Below, one piece after another: positions 43,041 through 54,573 of a stretch of DNA of 64,000 bases. The position numbers were made by a program, and so were the translations under genes. The stretch lies in contig JBBHKE010003127.1 of NCBI GenBank assembly GCA_037447655.1, forward strand, positions 1 to 64,000, read 5' to 3'. Source of the stretch: Zygnema cylindricum. Lineage: Eukaryota > Streptophyta > Zygnematophyceae > Zygnematales > Zygnemataceae. Numbering within the stretch: the stretch's first letter is position 1; each line of letters starts with the position of its first letter. The notes beneath the pieces were generated by a model that had not been told where the DNA came from, did not search any database, and was given only the letters and a program-made list of their open reading frames with translations.

Positions 43041-44395
43041 CGCTTTCTGCCTCTCCTGCTATTCCGATCTGACACCTGGAAGATCCTTATCCTGAACTTC
43101 TCCTCCCCCAATAGCTGACTGGAGAAGAAGATCTAAATCCCCTTATATAAAAGTACTCTGATCTGAGCACCTATCCTCTTTAACCTAAAGAGACAGGTGG
43201 CTTTTTCAGTACTGTGCTACTCCGCTGGAAGCCCACGAAATGCCACACTCCCAGCTACTCTCCAAAGAATAGGAAGGAAATGAGAGTCGTCCGATCCTTT
43301 CCGCAAAACTCCGGACAAACCCAAAGATGACCACAAGAGTGTGCAAATAACTCCCACGCAGAAATATAGAAATAACAAATATCGGCTTTTCAGATTAAAG
43401 AATATCACCTTGCCCCAGAGAATGGAATTAAAGATAAAAATGAATGGTAATGGTGAAGCGAATTCACATACCCCGGAGTGCAACGATGACCAAACTCAGC
43501 AGAAGAAAACCTCTCCCAATGGCCCCGAAGTCAGGTATGAGTCTCCCTCAACCCTCCCGGTTCCACCGCAAGGATCCGACAAGACTCTTCTTAGTTTCAA
43601 ACAGCGAAAGTCCAAACCGCCCAAAGAGGAGATAGTGCCAACTACCCACCCGTGCTACGGTCTCCACAAAAGACAATCCAAAACAAAGATGGCAATAGAG
43701 TCAACGACACAATGCAACCGTCCTCCAACAGAAAGATTGATTTAATTCTATGGGGGTTTTCTCAGGAGACAGTACTGAAAAGCAACCTGTCTCTTTCGGC
43801 CCCAAGTGCCTTATACAACCAGAGTTTGTCCTACTACAAGTTCCAAAGTCAAAGCAATGTGACAAGCCAATCAGCGGCCAGCAATTGTTATCGTACTGAC
43901 ATAAGACAAAACAGACTGCACTACACTCAAGGCTAAAAATTAGACGATTGGTCCCGGCTGGACTAGCAGCCGAGGGTCCTTCTATCACACACAAAATGAA
44001 ACAAAGTTGTGACTCGACGTGAAACCGCCTAACTTCGTCCCAACGTCATAAATGCGTTGCCCGGTGGTTGGGCCTGAACTAACATCATACTGACAGCTAA
44101 CAGTAAGATCTACGGGATAATCCCAAATGTTACGTGTCGTTCTCTAAGGTATCCCTCTACTAGAGCTACATAGAACACACACTATAATGGATCAGACACT
44201 TTGCACCGGACTAACTCCTTTGTTCGACCTCCGTTTAAGGTGAACTAAATTGCGTAGTGTTCTAGGATGAAAATAGAAAGATCTGATCCGGCTGATTGTC
44301 CTCTTCCTTCTCCGTACACTAGAGTCCGTACAAAGTGGAATGAAGCCCTGGAACTCCTGGGAGTGCAAATGTGCCGAACATGCACACGCGCTTGA
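43041..44395. other. Region upstream of G gag, unassigned
   Basis: Could be the leader or promoter side of G: on the minus strand TATATAAGGGG occurs at ~43140-43150, about 100 bp before the gag start. Short forward open frames are not convincing. It includes a long imperfect inverted repeat (listed separately). The right edge at ~44396 is a sharp junction with Copia-A RNase H. Confidence 0.4.
43187..43796. repeat. 28 bp inverted repeat pair, 553 bp apart
   Basis: AAAGAGACAGGTGGCTTTTT continuing to CAGTACTGT (43187-43215) is inverted at 43769-43796 with one mismatch and one indel. No flanking duplication was found, so it may be a degraded DNA element or a structural part of G's leader. Confidence 0.6.
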
Positions 44396-44741
44396 AATGA
44401 GTATATGGCCTCTTGCCTTGCTGTAAAAGAATTGATGTGGGTCAAGTCTTTCCTTGGTGAGCTTGGTCATCTTAAGAGTGGTGTGCAGAAAATATTTTGT
44501 GATAATCATGCAGCAATTGCTATTTCTGCCAATCCTAAACATCATTTTAAAGCCAAATACAAAGACATCAGACTCAGCTTTGTTAGAGAGAAAGTAGAAA
44601 ATAAAATAATCAGTTTAGAGTACCGACCAGATAGTGAGTTGGTAGCACATATGATGACTAAACCTGAGCCTTCCCCTAAGCTAATTTTTTGCAGGGAGAA
44701 GTGTGGTATGAAATTAAAGTTTGACTAGAAAATAAGGGGAG
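44396..44741 (+). pseudogene. F3: Copia-A RNase H C-terminal fragment
   Basis: EYMASCLAVKELMWVKSFL, DNHAAIAISANPKHHFKAKY, RLSFVREKVENKIISLEY and HMMTKPEPSPKLIFCREK: the last third of RNase H, open to its natural stop at 44728, then polypurine tract GAAAATAAGGGGAG. Everything upstream is replaced by the G flank. Confidence 0.88.
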
Positions 44742-45793
44742 TGTAGAAATTAATGGTTTTAAAGTATTTTCTAGGTCTGGATAGAAATAAAGAAGCCAAG
44801 GCAGTCTACCTCTAACTTCTCTCTCCAAACTCTCAAACTTGTCGCAGTCACTGAGAAATTGGAGAGGAAGCTAGAGCCATGGCTACCTAGGCTATCCTGA
44901 TGTTTACGCGAAATTTATACTAGTTAGGGAGGAAATTATTTACTAAAAGGTATATGCCGGCCACTGGATTTGATCCTAGTACGTGCCGGCCGACAGATAG
45001 TAGATAGCCGGTAACCTTAGCCGTTAGGTCTAGAAGTAGTATTACGTATTATATAGTACGATAATTAATTAAACATTAATTCTTAGGATAAATCATTTAA
45101 CTATAATTGTTAACAGGATACATAGATCTGGTATGTAAAAGTACGAATTGCGGTACGGATAAAGAATCAATACCGCGCATAGATTCCGTAAGCGAAACAA
45201 ATACCGCGCATGTATTTATTACGGCTACAATCAAATACGAGTTTAATCAGAAGGTCGGAATTAGCGCCGAGATCGCGGAAGAAGAATTTGGCGGTTTGTG
45301 GGCATCGCCACATCGGATGACACGTGGCGATGTCACATTGGAGCGCGGCATCTCCGAGGATTAAAGGAGCGAATCCGGACATACCACGTGTCGACATTTA
45401 GGGCATGTTGTACAGTGTCCGTACATAAAGTACATCGGCAGCTGTACTTTTGCGTACAGAACTGTAACCTGATTGGTTCCATACATCAGTAGATAGAGTC
45501 TGTGAGAGAAATAGGACTTATAAAAATTAGAAGATAGGACCCTCTCTCCTAGAGAGCTTCTTTACAAAAAGTCAACTTTGACCCTCCATAACTTACTGCT
45601 CAGGGGAGCAAATTCAGAGATTCTTTTTGCTATCGCCTTAGGGGAGTCTTCTCTTCACAGGAGTGAAGTTGGTCAGAGTTTTTGTCTGTCAGGGTGGTAG
45701 TTGTTTTTGCCGAAACACAAAGGGGTCAGGGTTATCCTAGAGGCTTCTTGGAAGTTGTCCACTCTGAGGACTTATCGAGGTCTCAGAGTTTCA
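44742..45793 (+). repeat. F3 3' LTR (1052 bp)
   Basis: TGTAGAAATTAATGG ... TCTCAGAGTTTCA. It contains GACACGTGGC, GTAC motifs (45409-45465), an antisense B-box-like complement (44973-44986), and hairpins TGCTCAGGGGAGCA and CTTCAC(AGGA)GTGAAG (45653-45668). It is fused directly to a 5'-truncated LTR of another family. Confidence 0.9.
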
Positions 45794-46440
45794 CAGCGCA
45801 GCAGCAGAGCTACGTAGCAGCGAAGCTGCAACACAGACATGACAACTCAACAGCGATTATATTTGATATAGTCCGTACGGACAACGCAGCGTCTAATATT
45901 GTTAATGTGATTCTGTATAGATACAGCAAGTGCGATAGATACGATTCTAGTAAACTAAGTAGGTAACTCGGTGGTAACTTAGTGGGTAACTCAGTGGTAG
46001 CTTAGTGATAGCTCAGTGGTAACTTAGTGATAGCTTAGTGGTAGCTTGACAAATTAGTGGTAATTTAGTGGTTTGACGTACCTCCCAAGTACACTGGCGT
46101 TGCCAGTTCAACACAAGTATAAGACTTAGGACTTAGAACATATTATGTATCCAGACTTCCAAGTAGTAAAACTGCAAACAGTTTTTGGGAAACTTCTGAG
46201 TATTTTATCTTGAGTGTTGTTGGGTCAATTGTGCTGCAACTTTGGGAGTTGTCAGTGTTTATGCTACTCTATATTTTGATAGAGTTTTGTGAGGTTCAGA
46301 TGCTTGTATAAGAATTGGTGAGCACTTTAGAACAGCTGTTTGGTAGGATTCTTAATAGCTTCTAAGAGTGTATCATATCTACTTCTACTACTACTGCTGC
46401 TCCTCCACCTGCACCGGTGGTTGTAGAACAACACTATTCA
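45794..46440 (+). repeat. LTR of copia family C, 5'-truncated
   Basis: A copy of the LTR at 47633-48309 lacking its first ~60 bp. It ends ...TGTAGAACAACA. Its 3' end resembles element B's LTR (CTACTTCTACTACTAC, CACCTGCACC, GAACAACA), so C is a relative of B. Confidence 0.8.
45955..46075. repeat. 11 bp minisatellite inside LTR-C
   Basis: Variants of AGTGGTAGCTT/AGTGATAGCTC in tandem, about ten units, some degraded. Copy 2 (47855-47955) has a different number of units. Confidence 0.8.
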
Positions 46441-46706
46441 ATATTAGGTATATTTAGTGTGGATTTTTAGTATCTACTGGAATATATATCTTTGAGTCAA
46501 TTAGTGTGTACGTGTCAATTTGTGTCAATTAGCGCCCACAAAAATAGTTCAAATAAACACACCACAATTTTTTATAACTCAAATTTGTGTTTGCGTTAAC
46601 CTTAATTTCTACTAACGAACAACGTTTATTATTAGGCTCACAAAACCAATAAAAAAAATCCCTAAACTATTTTTGCAACACAAATTCATGTTTGCGATAA
46701 CAACAA
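46441..46706 (+). repeat. Unassigned flank (96 bp) and forward satellite monomers
   Basis: 46441-46537 is AT-rich DNA of unknown origin that also follows copy 2 (48310-48407). From ~46538 satellite monomers run on the plus strand (CAAATTTGTGTTTGCGTTAA, AACGTTTATTATTAGGCTCA) to the inversion point at 46706. Confidence 0.8.
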
Positions 46707-47632
46707 GAAAGGTTGTTTGTTTTAAATGTCTTTGGTAGCACAAACTCAAATTTGTGTTGGAAACATGGTTTATGGTTTTTTTTTTTTTCACATTATGTGT
46801 GTTAACAAGATAAAGTGTTTGTTACCACTATTGTTGTTAGCGCAATCACACACTTGTGTTATAAACATGGTTCGAAGTTTATTTTACCTTTTTTTGTGAC
46901 CGCCAAAAATAAACGTTGTTTGTTTTAAATACCTTATCTAGCACAAACTAAAATTTGTGTTACAAACATGTTTTGGGGTTTTTTTTAACTATTTTTGTGA
47001 GCGTTAACAATTTAAAGTGTTTGATAACACTATTGATATTAGGACAATCACAAACTTGTGTTATAAACATAGCTTGGTGTTCATTTTACCTCTTTTTGTG
47101 ACCGTGAACAATAAACGTTGTTTATTACAAATATCTTTGTTAACAAAAACTCAAATTTGTGTTACAAATATGGTTTAGGGTTTTTATTTATTTATTTTTG
47201 TGAGCATTAACAATATAAAGTGTTTGTTACCACTATTGTTGTAAGCACAATCACAAACTTGTGTTATAAACATGGTTGGTAGGTTATTTTACCTCTTTTT
47301 GTGATCTTGAAAAATAAACTTTGTTTGTTACAAATATCCTTGTTAGCGCAAACTCAAATTTGTGTTAGAAACATGTTTGAGGGTTTTTTTTAACTATTAT
47401 TATGAGCGCTAACAATATAAAGTGTTTGTTACCACTATTGTTGTTAGCCCAAACACAAACTTGTGTTATAAACATGGTTTGGAGTTTATTTTACCTCTTT
47501 TTGTGACCGCGAACAATAAACGTTGTTTGTTTTAAATATCTTTGCTAGCAGAAACTCAAATTTATGTTAGAAACATGGTTTAGGGTTTTTTTTTTATATA
47601 TATTATGAACGTTAACAAAATAAAGTGTTTGT
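46707..47632 (-). repeat. Satellite array, inverted block of dimers (~202 bp)
   Basis: Reverse-orientation ~100 bp monomers of types c (CTCTTTTTGTGACCG..., AAACTCAAATTTGTGTTA) and d (CACTATTGTTGTTAGC..., CACAAACTTGTGTTATAAAC) alternate. TGTTATAAACAT recurs at about 46857, 47059, 47262 and 47464, a dimer period of ~202 bp. Confidence 0.88.
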
Positions 47633-48309
47633 TGTTGTCTTTTTTGGAAAGCTTTCAGTCTCAGAGCAGCGCAACTGCTATACAGACAGAGCAGCGCAGC
47701 AGCGGAGCAGCATACCAGCGAAGCTGCAACACAGACAGGACAACGCAACCACGATTATATTTGATATAGTCCGTACGGACAACGCAACGTCTGATATTCT
47801 TAATGTGATTCTGTACAGGATAGAGCAACTGCGATAGATACGATTCTAGTCAACTTATTGGGTAAATTAGTGGTAGCTTAGTGATAGCTCAGTGGTAGCT
47901 TAGTGATAGCTCAGTGGTAGCTTGACAGATTAGTGGTAGCTTTGTGGTTTGATGTACCTCTCAAGTACACTGGTGTTGCCAGTTCAACACAAGTATAAGA
48001 CTTAGGACTTAGAACATATTATGTATCCAGACTTCCAAGTAGTAAAACTGCAAACAGTTTTTGGGAAACTTCTGAGTATTATATCTTGAGTGTTGTTGGG
48101 TCAATTGTGCTGCAACTTTGGGAGTTGTCAGTGTTTATGCTACTCTATATTTTGATAGAGTTTTGTGAGGTTCAGATGCTTGTATAAGAATTGGTGAGCA
48201 CTTTAGAACAGCTGTTTGGTAGGATTCTTAATAGCTTCTAAGAGTGTATCATATCTACTTCTACTACTACTGCTGCTCCTCCACCTGCACCGGTGGTTGT
48301 AGAACAACA
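47633..48309 (+). mobile_element. Solo LTR of copia family C (677 bp)
   Basis: Starts TGTTGTCTTTTTTGGAAAGC, ends TGTAGAACAACA, and shares its first bases and 3' end with element B's LTR. It sits inside satellite. No matching target duplication (GTTTG-type on the left, CTATT on the right), consistent with later rearrangement. Confidence 0.8.
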
Positions 48310-49480
48310 CTATTCAATATTAGGTATATTTAGTGTGGATTTTTAGTATCTACTGGAATATATATCTTTGAGTCAATTAGTGTGTACGTGTCAATTTGTG
48401 TCAATTAGCGCCCACAATAATAGTTCAAATAAACACACCACAATTTTTTATAACTCAAATTTGTGTTTGCGTTAACCTTAATTTCTACTAACGAACAACG
48501 TTTATTATTAGGCTCACAAAACCAATAAAAAAAATCCCTAAACTATTTTTGCAACACAAATTCATGTTTGCGATAACAACAAAAAATATTAACGAACAAA
48601 ATTTATTGTTAACGCACACAAAGAGAGTTAAAAAAAGTCATACATCATGTTTCTATCACAAATTTGAGTTTATGCTAATAAAGAAATTTGTAAAAAAAAT
48701 CTTTTATTGTTTGCGCTCATAAAAAGAGGTAAAATAAACTCCGAACCATGTTTTATAACACAACTTTGTGTTTGCGCTACTGACAATATTGGTAACAAAC
48801 ACTTTATATTGTTAGCGCTCACAAAATAGTTGAAGTAAACTCTCAACCATGTTTATAACTCATATTTGTGTTGGCGCTAACAATAATTTCTTTTAACAAG
48901 CAACATTCATTATTATTCTCGCAAAAATAGAAAAAAAACCCTAAACTATGTTTGCAACACAAATTTGTGTTTTTGATAACAACAAACATTGTTTATTGTT
49001 AGTGCACACAAAGATAGTTAAAAAAAAACCTCAACTGTGTTTGCAACAAAAAATTGTGTTTGTGTTAACAAGAAAAATACTAAGAAACAAAATTTACTGT
49101 TAAAGCACAAAAAAATAGTTAAAAAAAACCCTAAACCATGTTTCTATCACAAATTTGAGTTTGAGCTAACAAAGATATTTGTAACAAACACCGTTTATTG
49201 TTCGCGTTCACAAAAAGATGTGAAAAACTCCAAACCATGTTAGTAACACAACTTTGTGTTTGCGGTACCAACAATATTGGTAACAAACACTTTCTTTTGT
49301 TAGCGCGCACAAAAATAGTCCATATAAACTCCCAACCATGTTTATGACTCAAATTTGTGTTTGCGCTAACAATATTTTCTTGTATCGAACAACGTTTATT
49401 ATTACGCTCACAAAATCAGGAAAAAAAAACCCTTAACTATGTTTGCAACACGAACTTGAGTTTGCATCAACAACAAAGTA
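48310..49480 (+). repeat. Satellite array, forward
   Basis: After the 98 bp flank shared with 46441, forward monomers run in the order a-b-c-d with an extra b-type unit near 49040. AT-rich, ~100 bp monomers, higher-order period ~400 bp. Apparent open frames are repeats in translation. Confidence 0.88.
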
Positions 49481-49485
49481 ATAAC

Positions 49486-50445
49486 TGTTGTTTTCAAAGC
49501 TTTGTCCTCAGTAGATAGAGTTGTGAGGGGAGACTTTACACTTAGAATATTTATGGATAAGTTAGATGTAATACTTACTTTAAATAGTGTGACAGTGAAG
49601 TTTTACTCTACAGTATTTTGTACAGTCATATAAGACACACGTTGGCATTTTAGATAACTAAGAAAGTGCGGAATGCACTTGGACACATGTCGCCTATCGA
49701 ACGGATGACTTCATTAGATCGGGCGGACGGAAATTGAACCGGACATCCGAGAACACAGTTGTGAACGACACATGCTTGACGTCAGATTTTATTAGGTTAA
49801 CGTTTAAGATTCGAGTGGGGCCAAAGGTTACGAGATGCCCCGTAAGCACCCCAGATATCCGTACGAAATCACCACAACAGATTGGACATACTAGACAGAT
49901 GCTGACTAAGCAAGCAACATTTTGAGTACAAATTCAGGTTGTAAATACCTGAAGAAATATTTTTTGTTGCGTAGTGCTTTATCAAATAGTGTTTTACTAT
50001 TTAGTTTTTAGGTTAGTTGTAATAAGGTTTTTGGAAGTACATTAGAGTACCTTGTCGTACTACACTACAATACTACTATTCAGGGTACTGTCACTTGATT
50101 GGGTAATGAGCAGAAGGAGCTCACTCAGAATATAAAGTTTATGACTTATAATTATTTTGGTATCCAGTTTTGGGAATATGGGAAATTAAAAGTCAGTTTT
50201 TGGAAACTTGCAGATCTCATATCTTATGGTTTAATGGGAGACTTATGATGTAATTTTAGAAATAATAGTCTGTGTGTTATTTTGCTTATGTGCCAATTCT
50301 TGGGGTAATTGGATTTGTGAGTCAGGATTTACAGTGTGTCAAAAGGTGATGTTTGTGTGGGATTCTTGTAAAGCTTCAACTTATGTATATCTACTTCTAC
50401 TACTACCACTGTAGCTCCACCTGCACCAATTGTCATAAAACAACA
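49486..50445 (+). repeat. Element B 5' LTR (960 bp)
   Basis: Shares ~90% or more by eye with 54574-55536. The Ser/Thr codon run TCTACTTCTACTACTACC near its end is the gag N-terminus; the ATG present in the 3' LTR (55478) has become ATA here. Confidence 0.93.
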
Positions 50446-51240
50446 AGTTATGGGCATTTCTCTAATAATTTTTGTGTTTAATGGACAGAATATGCTTACT
50501 GGACAGATATGGTTGAGTCGTACGTTGAAACTGCAAGTTTATAGCAAATTTTGGATGGATCACTTGATGAAGCTCATCCAACTTTGGAGAAAAAAAAAAT
50601 CGCAAGCTCGAAATGCTCTCAAATTATGTCTTTCAAAGAACATGGTTATGTCACGAATCAAGAAAAAAAATGCGATTGACATCTGGAAATCACTCAATGT
50701 GTTTTATGAGAAGGCTAATGTTTAAGAGAAACTACTGTTGGTAGGAAAAATCTGGAACTACAAATACTCGGGGGGAACAATGGCCGAGTATACAGATAAC
50801 TTCAGAGCTCTTATTGATGCTCATGCTTAAGTTGGTGGCTCATCCCCTGAGTTCTAGCAGGCTGCTTTCATCATTAGAGGTTTTTCTAACAGTATGAAAG
50901 ATTGGCTCCTGAACTGAAAAAAGCATGATAAAGCTAGATAAACACTTAAGTAAGCTAATAATATTATCTTAGAGGAGGAGTCTACGTCAAAGATGCTTAA
51001 TGGAGAGAAATAAAAAGAGGCATTAAACACAGACTTTGAGAGGAAAAGACAATTTAATCAGGCAAGAGATTAGTTTAATCAGCAAGAAATCAGTTTAAGC
51101 CAAATCCATGTCAGTTTAAACAATAAATAAAAAGCAGAATAGACAGAAATTTACTACTTGTTTTTATTGTTCAGAGAGTGGTCATGGATATAAATATTGT
51201 CCTAAACTCAAAAAGGCAAATGAGACAAGGTTATATCGGC
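50384..51240 (+). pseudogene. Element B gag
   Basis: The N-terminus is encoded in the LTR (STSTTTTVAPPAPIVIKQQ), then VMG at the primer site, IFVFNGQNMLTGQIW, ARNALKLCLSKNMVMSRIKK and AIDIWKSLNVFYEKANV to a stop at 50725. Further pieces are MAEYTDNFRALIDAHA and a CCHC knuckle CFYCSESGHGYKYC (~51165-51208), intact. Several stops (TAA, TGA) in between. Confidence 0.82.
50446..50455 (+). promoter_or_regulatory. Element B primer-binding site
   Basis: AGTTATGGGC right after the LTR's ACAACA matches nine of ten bases of the half-tRNA(iMet) site used by Copia-A; the match does not extend into CCACC. Confidence 0.65.
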
Positions 51241-51299
51241 CAAGTTGGCAGCAAAGCCAATATAACCAGGGCTTTTCTGGCAATCAGTTACAAAACTCA

Positions 51300-51660
51300 T
51301 TGTTTTCTTCATCTGACACTCAAAAAGATGAGTCTTTGACCTTTAATGAGCAGGATGGCTCGGAGTTATTTGCCATGGCGGCAGCAATAGAGGGCTCAAA
51401 AGACGCCGGATGGATCATGGACAAACGGACATCGTCACCACATGTGTTAGAACAAGGGACTTTTTACCAATCTGCGGAAAACACCTGCAAAGAATATTTA
51501 CTATGCTTGTGGCAAAAGTGTCCACACTTGTGCTCAGGGTGATGTTTTATTGCTGATAGATGTAAGAGAAAATTCGTTAGAAAAAACAATTCATAATGTC
51601 TTATATGTTTTAGACTTCAAAAAAAAATTGTTTTCCACTTTTTTGGTTGAAAGCAAAGGA
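51300..51660 (+). pseudogene. Element B protease
   Basis: AGWIMDKRTSSPHVLEQG is the protease active-site block with the catalytic DSG replaced by DKR, and a stop near 51542. NVLYVLDFKKKLFSTFLVES (51550 on) is its end, corresponding to the LYIP.L..NL.S block. Inactive. Confidence 0.8.
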
Positions 51661-52710
51661 TTTGAGGTCACCATTAAAGCGGGTAGGCAGGTTATAAGCA
51701 AGCTAGGAAAAATAGCAGTGACAGGAACTAGAGATGCAAACAAAATATATCGCATGAACATGGCAGATTTTAAGGAAAATGATCTTCTCTACTCTGGTGT
51801 AATATCTGGAAATGAATTATGGCATAAAAGGCTAAGACATGTTTATTATGACAATTTAACAAAAATGGTGAAAGTTAGGAAAGTAGAGGGTGTGTCTCTC
51901 ACAGATAAGCGAGTCAAAACTTGTGATGGCTGCTTTTTACGAAAGATACATAAACTTCCTTTTCCACAGGAATCGGATCATAGATCTACAAAAGTCTTGC
52001 AGCTAATTCACTCGGATGTTTTGTGACCTGCTCAGATGCCCTCTGCTGGGGGGGTTCGTTTTATGGTAACATTTACAGATGACTTCTCAATATTCACTAA
52101 AGTTTACTTCATAAAAGAAAAGAGTGAAGTGTTCGGACACTTCAAACACTACAAAGCTCGGGCGGAAAAACTACATGATGTTCCAATTTTGGAACTCAGA
52201 TCAGAGAATGGAGAAGAGTATATGTCAAAAGAATTCGAATTTTTTTTGCTAGATGAGGGTATAAGTCGCCAAATCACTGTTCATTACACTCCTCAGCAGA
52301 AAGGTGTTTCGGAAAAATTAAACATAACGATTACAGAATGTGCTAGATCTATGCTAGCAGATAAAAATATAGATTTGAAATTCTGGGCTGGTGCCCTTAA
52401 CTGTGAAGTTTATATCAAAAATAGAATTCGTTCTAAGTCTGTAAGTACTACACCCTTTGAACTTTGGACAGGTAGAAAGGGTGATGTTAGTTATTTCAGA
52501 GTTTTTCGAAGTAAATGCTTTGATTTGAACACCTCAACAAGCACTTGGAAAATGGAACCAAAGGGTTTACCGGGTATCCTTATGAGGTATGATGATACTT
52601 CAAAAGGCTACAAGGTATATGATTTTGATCAGTAAAGAGTAATTGTGTCTAGAAATATTATTATAAAGGATGAGGAAGTTTTAGCAAATCTATTTAGCAT
52701 GACAGAAAAA
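51661..52710 (+). pseudogene. Element B integrase
   Basis: ELWHKRLRHVYYDNLTKMVK and CDGCFLRKIHKLPFP give the HHCC region; LIHSDV has the first Asp. A TGA at ~52024 interrupts. Then MPSAGGVRFMVTFTDDFSIF, ELRSENGEEYMS, where the second catalytic Asp is Glu, and TPQQKGVSEKLN (catalytic Glu kept). KFWAGALNCEVYIKNRI and GLPGILMRYDDTSKGYKVYD follow to a stop at 52635. Confidence 0.85.
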
Positions 52711-53039
52711 CAGGTTGAGGAAAAGTCACATTAATATGTTATTTTTTTATACACAGAAAACAGTTTATTTTCCAGCTGTTCGACAACCTCTTGCGGATCC
52801 ACTGTATTCCAATCCTCAGGTTCCTCTTCAGACTCAGATAGAGCAAGCTGAACTGGTCGAACAGCAACAGCAACAAGTCACAAGACAAACAAGGAACGCC
52901 AAAGATCCATCGGTCTCCGCCTCAAAATTTCGGGGGGAAAGAGATCTAGCAGCCGTCTACAATCTGGATCACACTTTGCCAACTCTGCTAACTTGAGAGA
53001 ACCTCAGAATATTCGGAAAGCCTTGTCTTTACCCGAAAA

Positions 53040-53890
53040 AAACCACAAGATTGAGGCGGCAAACGATAAAATAAGTCTATAAAGGAAGCTTAAACGTGGG
53101 AGTTGGTTGATCTTCTTCCGGACTGGAAAGCCTTTAGCACCAAATGGGTATTTAAACTAAAACTAAATCTCGATGGCACCATTGAAAGATACAAAGCGAG
53201 ACTTATGGCGAAAGGCTACAATCAAAAAGAAGGAATTGACTTTGAGGAGACTTCCACCCCGGTGGTAAGGTTTCCAATTGTCAAAATTCTATTAAGTCTA
53301 GTTGCAATTGAAAACATGGAAGTGCATCAAATGGATGTTAAAACAACTTTTCTTCATGGAGAGCTTGAAGAAACTATTTATATACAGCAACGAGAAATGT
53401 ACGTAGAGAAAGGAAAAGAAAAACTAGTTTGTAAACTAATGAAATCTTTATATGGGCTGAAACAGGCCCTTAGATAGTGGAACTTGAAGTTAGATGAATT
53501 CCTCACTAAGATCATTCTGTGTATGTTTTGAAAGGGGAGGATGGTGTACTTTATATTGTTGTTTATGTAGATGATGTGTTGCTTATCAGCAAATCTATGG
53601 ATGATATAAATCGCATCAAGAGAGCCTTAAGGCCCAGATTTGAGATGAAAGACCTCGGTGAGGCCAAATACATTTTAGGGATACAAGTGGAGAGAGAAAG
53701 AAATAAAAGACAGATCATGTTAACTCAAAAGGAAACTATTGGTTCCATGTTTGAAAATTTTGATATGAACGAGGCGAAACGATGTGTCACTCCTATAGAG
53801 TATAGACAGAATTCAGAACGAGTTGATTCTAATTTTGGTATTCTAGTTGATGAGAGCTTAGAGTTAGGGGAGGAGGATTTCATGGCCTAA
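53040..53890 (+). pseudogene. Element B reverse transcriptase
   Basis: Open blocks 53103-53477 ([73 protein letters not shown]) and 53519-53890 (GVLYIVVYVDDVLLISKSMD, GEAKYILGIQVERERNKRQ). The YVDD catalytic pair is intact. A TAG at ~53478 and a small deletion separate the blocks. 52715-52996 is the variable linker with a Gln-rich stretch. Confidence 0.88.
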
Positions 53891-54550
53891 AAACTATACA
53901 GACAGGTAGTTGGTTGTCTCATCTACTTTATGAACTGCACGAGGCTCGATGTAGCAGCTACTGTGGGAGCATTAAGTAGAAGTCTGCAAAATCCAAAAAG
54001 GTCAGACTAGAAAGCTGCAAATAGTGTTTTGAGGTATCTAGTAGGGACCCGAAATCTAAAACTTGTCCTCGGAGAAGGGGATATCAAGCTTCAAACCTGG
54101 AGCGATGCGAGTTATGGCGATATGCCCAGCAGGAAATCAACCACTGGTTTTGTCTTGCAGATTGGAAAAGGAACCTGCTGCTCGAGCAGCAAACTTATGA
54201 AGGTCACCGCCCAATCAACTATAAAGTCAGAATATATGGCAGCAAGCTCTACCCTCAAGAAACTCCTATGGGTAAAGGCACTTCTGTAGGGCTTGGGACA
54301 CATGCAAACTGGTCCTTAAGTCATCTGGTGTGACAACCAGGCAGCTATTGCCATTGCCTCCAATCCCAGACACCACTACAAGAGTAAGCACATGGATGTC
54401 AAACTGCATTTTGTCCGAGAAAGAGCGCTTGCCAAAGTCATAAAATTGTGATACTTACCTAAAGAAAATTTTGTTCCAGATATTCAAACAAAAGCTCTAC
54501 CTACACCAAAATTACAGTTTTGCAAAAAGGCTATTGGGCTAAGTGAATAA
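53891..54550 (+). pseudogene. Element B RNase H
   Basis: YRQVVGCLIYFMNCTRLDVA, then block 54029-54289: MRYLVGTRNLKLVLGEGD, TWSDASYGDMPSRKSTTGFV, TAQSTIKSEYMAASSTLKKL. After a TAG, DNQAAIAIASNPRHHYKSKH and FVPDIQTKALPTPKLQFCKK. Active-site Asp and Glu (SDAS, SEYM) are kept. Confidence 0.87.
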
Positions 54551-54573
54551 CTAAGTCTAAAGCTTTAGCGGAG

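Noticed and set aside
49680-49760. Antisense tRNA-like module in element B LTR
   Set aside because: A B-box-like GGTTCAATTTCC occurs on the minus strand but no A-box partner at a sensible distance.
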